A stretch of 64,000 bases of DNA from Duganella sp. CF517 (GCF_900110275.1 NZ_FODC01000007.1:124001-188000); one strand, 5' to 3'. Positions 28,638 through 36,322 are shown, numbered from the stretch's first letter. Notes: generated from the letters alone by a model not told the origin. Made by a program: numbers and translations.

Positions 28638-29348
28638 TTAGTTGATGATTAACTGCTCAGCGCGCAGATATTCACTTTCACTGATTGGTGAAACAGTAAT
28701 TCGGTACTCATAATACTTTGATGTCACCTTGTTATTTATTTTCGTATCTACTCGCTGCTTTCCTAAATATTCACAAATTTCGCCGCAGCGGAATCCCATT
28801 CTTACAAGCCTTTCATACTGGTGCTCTTTAGGAATGCTTGCCAATGCCCTAGCGATGCGATCATGCAGCTGTCTATTGTCGTGAAAAGGCCCTTCTTTGG
28901 CTATCAATTCTCCAATCTCACTACCCATCATTCCAGATGACTCCTTTGCCGTAGAAATCAAAGAAACTTCAATCAAAATTGGAGATTTGTAAGGGTGTAC
29001 TGCAATATCATACCTTTGTTCGGCATATTGCAGCCATTCATCAGACCGGATAACTGATCGGTAAACTCCCTGAAAATTACAAGAAATCTCGTCACATACA
29101 AACCCAAGGCGTCCCAAATTTAATTTTGGGTTCGGAGATTGCTCCACAAAGTTCTTCTGAAGTAACTTTGCAATATTTCGCCTCGCAATTTCCTCGTTTG
29201 TGGCTGCACTGGTACTCGCCAGAAGGATTCCAATCTCGCTTGTGCCTAGCCCGCTACTATCAACTTTAACCACGGGCTCTGTTCCGACCGCATGCGAAGC
29301 CGTTCCTAAACATAAGGAAAAAATAATACCGAATATAAATCGTCGCAC
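28638..29348 (-). CDS. hypothetical secreted protein with duplicated Cys module
   Basis: Start chosen at a GTG (29348) with GGAGGG four bases upstream; this gives 236 residues beginning with a clean signal peptide (VRRFIFGIIFSLCLGTASHA). An ATG at 29465 would put 39 non-signal residues in front. The mature protein has two related modules: RLGFVCDEISCNFQGVYRS and RMGFRCGEICEYLGKQRV, each followed by a YDIAVHP / YRITVSP strand. The Cys pairs suggest periplasmic disulfides. It precedes the NSN-motif gene with a 10 nt gap. Family not recognised; low GC. Confidence 0.55.
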   Translation of the reverse strand: MRRFIFGIIFSLCLGTASHAVGTEPVVKVDSSGLGTSEIGILLASTSAATNEEIARRNIAKLLQKNFVEQSPNPKLNLGRLGFVCDEISCNFQGVYRSVIRSDEWLQYAEQRYDIAVHPYKSPILIEVSLISTAKESSGMMGSEIGELIAKEGPFHDNRQLHDRIARALASIPKEHQYERLVRMGFRCGEICEYLGKQRVDTKINNKVTSKYYEYRITVSPISESEYLRAEQLIIN

Positions 29349-29808
29349 CTGCCCTCCAAATAAGCTATTCTTTCCGATTTTCTGGTTTCCTAATATCTCT
29401 CGACTGGGGAACCGGATAATAGAGTCTACAACAATGTCCATAACCGTTTTCTCTCCAATTGTCACTTACATCGATTTGAAGGTGGCAAATTCCGTGCGGG
29501 CGTGGCCGTTTTGTGCGCATCTCGATCGACCGTTGAGAAATAGGCCACCCTCGAGGTCGCTTCAGGCTACCTCCAGACTACGGCGCGCGCGGTTTGACCG
29601 GGGCGTCTGATGGTGCGCCTACGATATGTCAGGTGCGAGGGAGTGGGGCAGGTAGACGCGTTTGGCACCCCCTCAACTTGCACCGTCCAAGATTCAAAAA
29701 ATCAATGACCTCTAGCGTCATTTCGGTTGCGGTATTGCAAGCAAATTGAATTTATTGAGCATGGATTATCTTGGTATGTGAATTATGTAAGAAACGGTAA
29801 CATGCGAT
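29349..29808. other. 460 bp without an assignable gene
   Basis: Upstream region of the secreted protein gene and junk of mixed composition (a GC-rich block 29490-29660 inside AT-rich sequence). The in-frame extension of the secreted protein (to 29465) lies here. No known transposase or RNA could be recognised. Confidence 0.4.
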
Positions 29809-30263
29809 TTGTGGAAATTGGTCTCACAAAATCCGGATGACCAATTTGCTGATGCATTGCTCAAACGAGTAAATTCTGCGAAGGCAAATTTTATCCGTGA
29901 TGGCAGAGCACGGAAAACCAAATCTTTAGCGGCCGCTCCGATGGATGGGGATCCTTTCTATTTAACTAAAAGTTGGAAATGGATACGGCTTGGCGATATA
30001 GTTGAATTATCCGGGGAGTTGCTTACGGGAAATCTTCCGCTTGCGACAGGGCATTGCCGGATTACGTCCCGTAAAAAAATATCAATACTACGGAAATTTC
30101 AAATCTTCTAATTCCGCTTCCGCCACTTGCGGTTCAATACGCAGTTGTTAAAAACTAAGTGAGCTATTGTCCAGGTTGTGATGTGTTAACAGAACGTAGA
30201 GCTGGGGTGTCCAAGGTGCAGCAGGCATTTGCTGAGGAGATCGTAGAATGGACATACGTTTGA
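29809..30263 (+). pseudogene. hsdS: type I restriction specificity subunit remnant
   Basis: The first frame (29809-30111) encodes WKLVSQNPDDQFADALLKRV and, after a Lys-rich linker, SWKWIRLGDIVELSG, the start of an HsdS target-recognition domain. After a frame change, NLLIPLPPLAVQYAVVKN is read from about 30103, the classic end of a TRD (IPLPPLAEQ), then an in-frame TAA and more HsdS-like residues up to 30263. The recognition domain between the two pieces (about 150 residues) is deleted. No hsdR or hsdM is present. It marks a former restriction island beside the tRNA gene. Confidence 0.72.
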
Positions 30264-30361
30264 GTGAAATCGGAGGCAATACGTTGAAGTGTGCCAGCGC
30301 GGCCATCACACCTTGGCGACATAGGCCATCACACTTTCGATCACAGCACCTTGCCGCAATG

Positions 30362-30391
30362 TTGTCAACCGGGTGCGAATCCGCGTAGAAT
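30362..30391 (+). promoter_or_regulatory. sigma-70 promoter of the split tRNA-Gly
   Basis: TTGTCA (30362-30367), 18 bp spacer, TAGAAT (30386-30391), placing the start a few bases before the tRNA at 30401. This spacing and very short leader are typical of tRNA promoters. It indicates that the split gene at 30401 is the original locus. Confidence 0.65.
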
Positions 30392-30400
30392 GCGTGGCAC

Positions 30401-30439
30401 GCGGGTGTAGCTCAATGGTAGAGCAGAAGCTTCCCAAGC
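30401..30439 (+). tRNA. tRNA-Gly(CCC), 5' half (split gene)
   Basis: The 39 nt from the acceptor strand (GCGGGTG) through D arm, anticodon stem-loop (GAAGC TTCCCAA GC) match the intact copy at 31218 except for one G-to-A in the anticodon stem. Homology stops after CCCAAGC. The missing 35 nt are found at 33071-33105. The stem base A pairs with a T in that distant 3' half, not with the C of the internal copy, so these two halves once formed one gene. Confidence 0.85.
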
Positions 30440-30653
30440 GTACGACTCGAGTCGTTGAGGTTCGCCAGAGCCTCCATTCCACCAGGAAGAGGATGAAACT
30501 TCTGTGCACCGCCCAAGTTTTAGGGGGCGGATTTCAAAGGAATGCTCACGAAAGTGTGGCTTCCATACGACGAAGGCTGTATATAGCAATTGTCTTGAGG
30601 TGTATCAAACAACCTGCAAGACCGAGGGTTCAGCCCCTCGTAGTCTAGAAGCG
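30440..30653. other. 214 bp between the tRNA 5' half and the conventional intron 5' end
   Basis: Starts GTACGACTCGAGTCG (containing the palindrome CGACTCGAGTCG) and ends ...CTCGTAGTCTAGAAGCG just before GTGCG. It contains small hairpins (CCGCCC/GGGCGG near 30508-30530; CGAGGG/CCCTCG near 30624-30640). No protein-coding potential. It could be part of an extended intron domain I or a later insertion at the exon-intron junction. Confidence 0.45.
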
Positions 30654-30869
30654 GTGCGTCACTGGCAACGGTGGGGTGCTAAGTGCTTTGACAATGTAGC
30701 CACCCCTCGCGGGGTATGTCTTTTTCCGTGAGGAAGAAGGGATGAGTTCGGCATTTGCGGCTGGGCGAGGCGCTAGACTGAGTTGGATGGTTAATACAAA
30801 TGAACTGCTATTAAACGTCGTCAAGCTTGACGAGCCATACGCAATGGTTGGAGGCTCGATGTGATCGGT

Positions 30870-30892
30870 TGTTTGCTTGCTTGGTGCAAACA
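30870..30892 (+). promoter_or_regulatory. EBS1 hairpin of the intron (exon recognition)
   Basis: A 7-bp stem TGTTTGC/GCAAACA encloses a 9-nt loop TTGCTTGGT. Within the loop, GCTTGG (30879-30884) is perfectly complementary to CCAAGC at 30434-30439, the last six bases of the tRNA 5' half. This is the expected EBS1-IBS1 pairing and shows that the intron targets the tRNA-Gly anticodon region. Confidence 0.6.
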
Positions 30893-31217
30893 CGCTGACA
30901 TATGTATCACCGGCGAAAAGGCAGAACCTTCCCAACTCCGTTGCTTATACGGAACGAGGTAAGCCTGTTGTGGCGTCTGGCCCGTCTGGCAGACAAGGAT
31001 GACCGTAAGGTCATTTGATGACGCAGCAGGTAGAGGATGATGGAAAAAGCGAATGCCTTTCTGTAATGGGGAGGATAGGGGATGAAACGATTGCCCCGAC
31101 GCGAAAGCGTGCAGACTTCCATCTGGTGATCTTTTGCAAGGTAGTTTGTATATCGTACCCTAATGGGGATAACGCATCCCCGTTAGGGGAGTATTGCGTC
31201 TTCCCTTTTGGGGCAAG

Positions 31218-31291
31218 GCGGGTGTAGCTCAATGGTAGAGCAGAGGCTTCCCAAGCCTACGACGAGGGTTCGATTCCCTTCACCCGCTCCA
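31218..31291 (+). tRNA. tRNA-Gly(CCC), intact, inside the group II intron
   Basis: 74 nt including encoded CCA. Acceptor GCGGGTG/CACCCGC, D stem GCTC/GAGC, anticodon loop TTCCCAA (anticodon CCC), anticodon stem GAGGC/GCCTA (last pair mismatched), T arm GAGGG-TTCGATT-CCCTT, discriminator T, CCA. It reads glycine GGG codons. No obvious promoter directly upstream; a 10-bp hairpin (CTAATGGGGA/TCCCCGTTAG) precedes it by about 30 nt. The last A of CCA is shared with an ATG in frame with the intron protein. It is probably transcribed from the 30362 promoter or from the intron. Confidence 0.93.
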
Positions 31292-31308
31292 TGATCCCGG
31301 AGGTTGAT

Positions 31309-32977
31309 ATGGACGCAAGTGAAATCACTTGTGATGTCGCCTCTACATCCTGGAAAGCTTGGCACGAAGTTGATTGGGTCAAGGTCTACCAAGGTGTTGC
31401 GAGGCTACAGACAAGAATTGCAAAGGCAGCAAAAGCAGGGGAATGGCGTAAGGTTCGCGCCCTGCAGAGACTCATGACCAAATCCACTGGAGCGAAAGCT
31501 CTGGCCGTGAGGCGCGTCACTGAGAATCATGGTCGGAAAACACCAGGCGTGGAGCAGCAAACCTGGAGTACGCCAGACGAGAAGTGGAGTGCGGTAGAAA
31601 ATCTCAGCAGAAAGAGATACAAGCCGTTGCCTCTACGTCGTATCTATATCCCGAAATCGAATGGTGAGAAACGCCCGCTGGGCATTCCCACTATGCGCGA
31701 CCGGGCTATGCAAGCGCTGCATTTGTTGGCTTTGGACCCTGTCGCCGAAACGCTCGGTGATTCCCATTCTTACGGTTTTTAGACGTGAACGCTCAACGGC
31801 GGACGCCATTGGACAAGTGCGCAATGTACTTAGCCGTGACGTGTCACCTAAGTGGGTGTTGGAAGGGGACATCAAAGGGTGTTTCGACAATATCAGTCAT
31901 GAGTGGTTGGTTGCCAATGTCTGCATGGACAAGGTGATTCTCCGCAAATGGTTGAAGGCAGGTTTCATCGAAATGGGAAGACTTTTTCCTACTACGGCAG
32001 GTACGCCACAGGGAGGCATCATTTCCCCGGTGTTGGCGAACATCGCACTTGATGGGTTGCAGGCCGAACTCACTAGTTTGTTCAGTACAGTGAGGGAAGC
32101 TAGAGCAGCCAAAGTCAATTTCGTGCGATACGCGGATGACTTCATTATCACGGGCAGTTCTCGCGAACTTCTAGAGAATGAAGTCAAACCTTTGGTGGCT
32201 GAATTTCTGGCTGCAAGAGCATTGATCTTATCTGCCAAGAAGACCAAGGTCACGCAAGTGACGGAGGGCTTTGATTTCCTGGGATGGCATGTTCGATTTT
32301 TCGGGCATCAGTTGTTGGTGCTGCCGTCGAAGGAAAACAGGAAGGCGTTTTTGGATAAGATCCGCGAACTGCTTCGGACGAACAAGTCGGCGAGACAGAT
32401 TGACGTGATTGAGAAGTTGACCCCGGTTGTCAGGGGGTGGGCGAACTATCACCGAAGTCAGAATTCGTCTCAAACGTTTGCTCGAGGCGACAATCAAATC
32501 TGGCATGCACTATGGCGATGGTCGTGTCGTCGTCACCCTACCAAGGGGAAGAAGTGGATCAAACAACGCTACTTCAAGTGCATTGAGGGGCGCGACTGGC
32601 GGTTTGCGGACAAGGACCAATTGCTACCAATCTTGGCGGGGTATCGGAAGATCGATCACGTCAAGATCAGAGGCGATGCAAATCCTTACGACCCAGCGTT
32701 TGACGAGTACTTCTCCATTCGGCTAGCAAAGCGGATGGACAAGACACTCGAGGGTCGCCGCAAGCTTCGATGGTTGTGGTGGTGGCAGGAAGGTCTCTGT
32801 CCTCACTGTGATCAGAAGATCACTCGCGAAAGTGGTTGGCATCTGCACCACATCGTGAAGAGATCGGAACGAGGTTCGGACAAGCTAACAAATCTGGTTT
32901 TGTTGCATCCGAACTGTCATAGGCAGTACCACGTCAGGGACTCAGCCGACCCTGCCGGCATCTCGAAATACAAGTAG
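31309..32977 (+). pseudogene. ltrA: group II intron reverse transcriptase/maturase/HNH endonuclease, frameshifted
   Basis: Start at 31309 with GGAGG five bases upstream. The N-terminal part (to 31782) covers RT-0 to RT-2 (IPKSNGEKRPLGIPTMRDRA); the rest (from about 31780) carries GDIKGCFDNISHEWL, TPQGGIISPVLANI, the active site VRYADDFIITG, the maturase X domain with TPVVRGWANYH, and an HNH nuclease (CPHCDQKIT, WHLHHIVKRS, LHPNCHRQYH). A run of five T at 31776-31780 puts a TAG in frame; removing one T restores GFRRERST, the conserved RT-3 region. Intact length would be about 556 residues. A real frameshift, a slippery site or a sequencing error are all possible. Confidence 0.88.
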
Positions 32978-32995
32978 AGGTGTTTTAGGTTGCTT

Positions 32996-33070
32996 GAGCC
33001 GTATGCGGGGAAACTTGCACGTACGGTTCTTAGGGGGGAGGGTTCCAGTGATGGGGCCTTCCTACCCTCC
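32996..33070 (+). ncRNA. group II intron domains V and VI
   Basis: Domain V is a 34-nt hairpin: outer stem GAGCCGTA/TACGGTTC, a bulge, inner stem CGGG/CTTG and a GAAA tetraloop. It contains the AGC catalytic triad at 32997-32999. Domain VI follows from about 33033 (GGGGGGAGGGTTCC pairing with GGGGCCTTCCTACCC) with a bulged A near 33064, seven bases from the boundary with the tRNA half, consistent with a branch point. The intron end CTCC deviates from the usual AY. Confidence 0.85.
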
Positions 33071-33105
33071 TTACGACGAGGGTTCGATTCCCTTCACCCG
33101 CTCCA
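33071..33105 (+). tRNA. tRNA-Gly(CCC), 3' half (split gene)
   Basis: 35 nt from TTACGAC through the T arm (GAGGG-TTCGATT-CCCTT), acceptor CACCCGC, T and CCA. Joined to 30401-30439 it gives exactly 74 nt, with anticodon stem GAAGC/GCTTA that pairs as well as the internal copy. From the T arm onward it is identical to the internal tRNA. Confidence 0.88.
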
Positions 33106-33360
33106 TCAAATCAACGACTTGCCGCGCGATTAAGCGGCTGCTGGTTCCGCAATTCCGATTTGGTTCCGCAAAAATACCCGCCCCATACCGGTACATCCTC
33201 ACCGAAAACGACCTGGCCTGAAGGGGCGTCTTACCTTGCTTGAGCGCACCGGAATGAATTATTCTCAAATGCGAATTCAAAAACTGCAGGGTTGCTCATA
33301 AAATCTAATATCTTTTGACGCATTCGCCACCAGTAACACGATGGAGATACGAACTCAGTT
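33106..33360. other. tRNA downstream flank, no gene
   Basis: Contains a 10-bp direct repeat GGTTCCGCAA at 33143-33152 and 33162-33171, 19 bp apart, close to the tRNA 3' end, as often seen near integrase attachment sites. A minus-strand frame here reading into the tRNA (ending VKGIEPSS) is the well-known antisense artefact of this tRNA. Nothing else recognised. Confidence 0.4.
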
Positions 33361-33858
33361 ATGCCAAAAAAATACCCGCGCCTTGCCAGGAAAATCCTAC
33401 TGATGCTGCTGACTACCGCTCTACTGCCAGGCACGGCAGCGGCCGCAAAAATCCTCCGCTACTCCGATCACGAACCGTTGGGCGGCATGCGCACACGGTT
33501 CATCAAGGATGTGTTTTTTGCCGCCATAGAAAAGGAATCGCGTGGCCGCCTGAAGATCGACGACCACTGGGGAGGCGAGCTTTCCAGCGGCGACGAAGCG
33601 TTGAGCACCGTCGGGAAGGGCGAGGTGGCGGAGATGGCGACGGTCGTGCCCGAATACACGGCTAAGCAACTCCCCCTGCACCAAATCTTTAAAAGTTTCC
33701 CGACGGGTCCGGCGGGCGCCAGGCAGGTGTCGTTGTTCCGCCGCATACCTGTGGCTGGGACACCTCTATCTTCTGACGATGAACCGCGTCACATGGGAAG
33801 GGCTGGCGCAAGAAGACAAGTTGCTGTCCTGTCGTTCCCGTCCCGATGCCGAGCTCCC
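33361..33858 (+). pseudogene. TRAP transporter substrate-binding protein (DctP) pseudogene
   Basis: A signal peptide (MPKKYPRLARKILLMLL...GTAAAA) and AKILRYSDHEPLGGMRTRF, GRLKIDDHWGGELSSGDEAL match the N-terminal lobe of DctP-type receptors. After about 125 codons the frame is lost. From 33749 another frame gives LWLGHLYLLTMNRVTWEGL, which fits the C-terminal part of the same family. About 200 residues between are deleted (a full protein has about 340). No dctQM genes remain. Confidence 0.75.
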
Positions 33859-33972
33859 CAAGCAGTTTGACGGCCGCATTCGCATTGGAAAGCGCGTCGA
33901 TAATTCTTGCCGCACCAAACAGGTCGGTCAGGCTCGCGGTGCCAGTCCTTGCAGAAAGCCCTCCCAAACGAA

Positions 33973-34003
33973 GCAAGGCCGGCCACATGTGGGCCGGCCT
34001 TGC
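33973..34003. terminator. strong 12-bp hairpin, possible bidirectional terminator
   Basis: GCAAGGCCGGCC, 7-nt loop, GGCCGGCCTTGC: a perfect inverted repeat between the DctP pseudogene and the convergent small membrane protein genes. There is no T run on either side, so intrinsic termination is not certain. Confidence 0.45.
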
Positions 34004-34024
34004 TGTCAAATCACGCCGACGTTA

Positions 34025-34096
34025 TTACGTCAGGATCGCGATCAGGATGATGATGGGCAGTGGGATGCCGAGCAGCAGTAGCAGTATCGAGCGCAT
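34025..34096 (-). CDS. 23-residue hydrophobic small protein
   Basis: ATG at 34096 preceded by a strong AAGGAGAA six bases away; the product MRSILLLLLGIPLPIIILIA continues for three residues (ILT) to a TAA. It is a single membrane helix with a GIPLP kink. It lies 15 bp after the stop of the DUF-like membrane protein gene and on the same strand, so it is likely the second gene of that operon. Short proteins with a GIPLPIIILI core recur, as I recall, in proteobacteria without a known function. Confidence 0.6.
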   Translation of the reverse strand: MRSILLLLLGIPLPIIILIAILT

Positions 34097-34111
34097 AGTA
34101 TTCTCCTTGAA

Positions 34112-34999
34112 TTAGATGACGGTGCGCGTGACGACACGCGCGTGATCGCGGTTGCGGCCGCCGATGGTGGCGCACAGGCTGGCAACGAAGGCGCCCAGCA
34201 GCAGCGCGAAGGTCATCCACAGTGCCGAACGTGCAGCTGCTTTGCGGGCCGCTTCCGCCGCGGCCATGGCCTTGGCTTTCACTTCCGCCGCGGTCTGCTT
34301 GGCTTGGGCGTAGATCGAATCGACGCGCTGTTCCGCTTCCGCTTGCGACAGGCCGCTGCGTTTGGCGACCAGTTGCGCCATGTAGTTGCGGTCGTCGGCG
34401 CTGATTTTGCCGGCCGCCAGATCGGCAACCAGAATGCGGGTGATCTCTTCACGCTCCGATGCCGTGGCGCCCTGGCCGTTCGGCGAACGCAGCAGCATGT
34501 CGGCGAAGTAGTCGTTCGAGCGCGGGTTGTCGGCCACTGCCGATGCGCCTGCCGTCAGCGCCGGTGCCGCTGCGGCGCCGGCGTCGATGGTGCCGCTGAG
34601 GACAGCGCGCGCGCCGCCGGCCAGTACCGCCACCGTGATCAAGGTCGCCACGGCCCATGCCAGCAGGCCGTGCGCGGTGTCGCGGAAGTGCACTTCGTCG
34701 CCGTGGATGCTGGCCCATTTGACGCGCAGCCGGCCGGCCACGTAGCCGCCGATGCCCGACGCGGCCAATTGCGTGAAGGCGATCCAGACGATCGCGGCGA
34801 CGCCCAGCGGCGCGGCGTTGTACTCGTACGGCGAGACCGACGACAGGCCCAGGCCCATGCCGAGCATCAGCAGCAGGAAGGACAGGGCGGCGGCGGCGGC
34901 CGCGCCGGCGAAGATGGCGCCCCAGGAGACGCCGGAGGCGTAGCCGTCGTCGCCATCGCGGCTGACCACCGCGCCGGGTGTGAATGGTTGAGTCTGCAT
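34112..34999 (-). CDS. multi-pass membrane protein of unknown function
   Basis: A 295-residue protein. Four hydrophobic segments are apparent: near residues 24-52 (GVSWGAIFAGAAAAAALSFL), 65-88, 110-135 and 258-280. Between the third and fourth is a long soluble stretch (about 140-255) with a helical AEVKAKAMAAAEAARKAAA region that may form a coiled coil. The N-terminus (SGVSWGAIFAG) is common in small Oxalobacteraceae membrane proteins. No enzymatic motif. Probably co-transcribed with the 23-residue protein downstream; a stress-response role would be a guess. Confidence 0.7.
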   Translation of the reverse strand: MQTQPFTPGAVVSRDGDDGYASGVSWGAIFAGAAAAAALSFLLLMLGMGLGLSSVSPYEYNAAPLGVAAIVWIAFTQLAASGIGGYVAGRLRVKWASIHGDEVHFRDTAHGLLAWAVATLITVAVLAGGARAVLSGTIDAGAAAAPALTAGASAVADNPRSNDYFADMLLRSPNGQGATASEREEITRILVADLAAGKISADDRNYMAQLVAKRSGLSQAEAEQRVDSIYAQAKQTAAEVKAKAMAAAEAARKAAARSALWMTFALLLGAFVASLCATIGGRNRDHARVVTRTVI

Positions 35000-35182
35000 G
35001 ATTTTTCCTTATGATTGTTGAACAACGCGGAACCGATCATGCGCCAACAGGCTCGATAGCAATGTGAGCGCTCGCACCGATGCACTGTTTTCGTGCGGAT
35101 TTCGTGGCTTGGCCGCCCGCCGATGTGACTTGCCGTATACTTCAAGCTTGAGATCGCTTTGCCCCACTCCGGAAAACCCCCT

Positions 35183-36322
35183 ATGAATTCAGTCGGCCCG
35201 AACCAGCGCCTGTCCACTCGTCTTGCCTTTCTTGCCGCCGGCCTGGCCATGTCGGCCTGGGCGCCGTTGGTGCCGTTCGCCAAGCAGCGCCTGGCGCTGG
35301 GCGAGGCGGACCTGGGCCTGCTGCTGCTGTGCCTTGGCGCCGGCTCGCTGATGGCGATGCCCGTTACCGGCTTGCTGGCGTCGCGCTTCGGCTGCCGCGT
35401 GGTGGTGCTGGTGTCGGGCGCTTTCGTGTGCCTGGTGCTGCCAGGGTTGGCGGTCGCGCCCACGCCGATGCTGCTGGGGGCCACGCTGTTCGCGTTCGGC
35501 GCGGCGCTCGGCACGCTCGATGTGGCGATGAATGTGCAGGCGGTGATCGTCGAACGTGAAAGCGGCGGTTCGCTGATGTCGGGCTTTCACGGCTTGTTCA
35601 GCGTCGGCGGGTTTATCGGCGCCGGCTTGATGGCGTTGATGTTGTGGGCGGGGTTGAGTCCCGCCGCCGCCAGTGCGGTGGTGTCGCTGCTGGTGGCGCT
35701 GTCGCTGGTCGCGGCGGCGCCGCATCTGCTGCGCGAGCCGGATGCGGGCGAGGGACACGGGTCGATGTTCGTGGTGCCGCACGGCGCGGTGATCTTCATC
35801 GGCGTGCTGTGTTTCCTGTGCTTCCTGGCCGAAGGGGCGATCCTGGACTGGAGCGCCTTGCTGCTGACGTCGGAGCAGAACATGGACGCCACCCGCGCGG
35901 GCCTCGGTTATGCGGCCTTCGCGGCGGCGATGACGGTGGGACGCCTGACCGGCGACCGCGTGGTGAGCCGGCTCGGTGGCAAGCGCGTGCTGCTGTTGGG
36001 CGGCCTGTGCAGCGCGGCCGGCTTTTTCGCCGCCGTGCTGGCGCCGTCCGCGCCGCTGGCGCTGGTGGGCTTCCTGCTGGTGGGGCTGGGCGCGTCGAAC
36101 GTGGTGCCGATCCTGTTTACGGCCGCCGGCAACCAGAGCGCGATGCCGGCCGGGCTGGCGATCGGCGCCATCACCACGCTCGGCTATGCGGGCATTCTTG
36201 CCGGACCGGCGATCATCGGCTTTGTCGCGCACGCCGTCAGCCTGAACCTCGCGTTCGCCGGCCTCGGCGCCGCGATGCTGGTGATCGCCGCCAGCGCCAG
36301 GCTGGGCGCCGCGAAGGGCTGA
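35183..36322 (+). CDS. MFS transporter (YbjJ-like)
   Basis: A 379-residue, 12-helix major facilitator. N-terminal part: LAFLAAGLAMSAWAPLVPFA; helix 4-5 region GTLDVAMNVQAVIVERESG, LMSGFHGLFSVGGFIGAG, which are the hallmarks of the E. coli YbjJ/fucose-permease-like group. Start at the ATG 35183; an in-frame TTG at 35159 is less likely. It stands alone between the divergent membrane protein and the non-coding unit. Substrate unknown. Confidence 0.83.
   Translation: MNSVGPNQRLSTRLAFLAAGLAMSAWAPLVPFAKQRLALGEADLGLLLLCLGAGSLMAMPVTGLLASRFGCRVVVLVSGAFVCLVLPGLAVAPTPMLLGATLFAFGAALGTLDVAMNVQAVIVERESGGSLMSGFHGLFSVGGFIGAGLMALMLWAGLSPAAASAVVSLLVALSLVAAAPHLLREPDAGEGHGSMFVVPHGAVIFIGVLCFLCFLAEGAILDWSALLLTSEQNMDATRAGLGYAAFAAAMTVGRLTGDRVVSRLGGKRVLLLGGLCSAAGFFAAVLAPSAPLALVGFLLVGLGASNVVPILFTAAGNQSAMPAGLAIGAITTLGYAGILAGPAIIGFVAHAVSLNLAFAGLGAAMLVIAASARLGAAKG

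Larger units (their letters stand above)
30654..33070 (+). mobile_element. group II intron inserted in tRNA-Gly(CCC)
   Basis: The 5' end GTGCG followed by a short hairpin and GGGGTGCTAAGTGC matches group II domain I starts; further domain I words (GAGTTCGGCATT, AACGTCGTC, GACGAGCCATACG) match, from memory, introns of the bacterial chloroplast-like class. An HNH-type intron-encoded protein (31309-32977), a 34-nt domain V (32996-33029) and a domain VI follow. The 3' boundary is the tRNA 3' half at 33071. Alternatively the element begins at 30440, directly after the tRNA 5' half. An intact tRNA-Gly lies in the domain IV position. Confidence 0.8.

Noticed and set aside
30373..30648. 91-codon frame reading through the tRNA 5' half
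   Set aside because: Its start (ARGCSSMVEQKLPKRTTRV) is the familiar translation artefact of this tRNA, not a protein.
33071..33280. Minus-strand frame ending MERVKGIEPSS
   Set aside because: This ending is the antisense reading of tRNA-Gly T arm and acceptor. An integrase C-terminus was considered but no Tyr-recombinase motif is visible.
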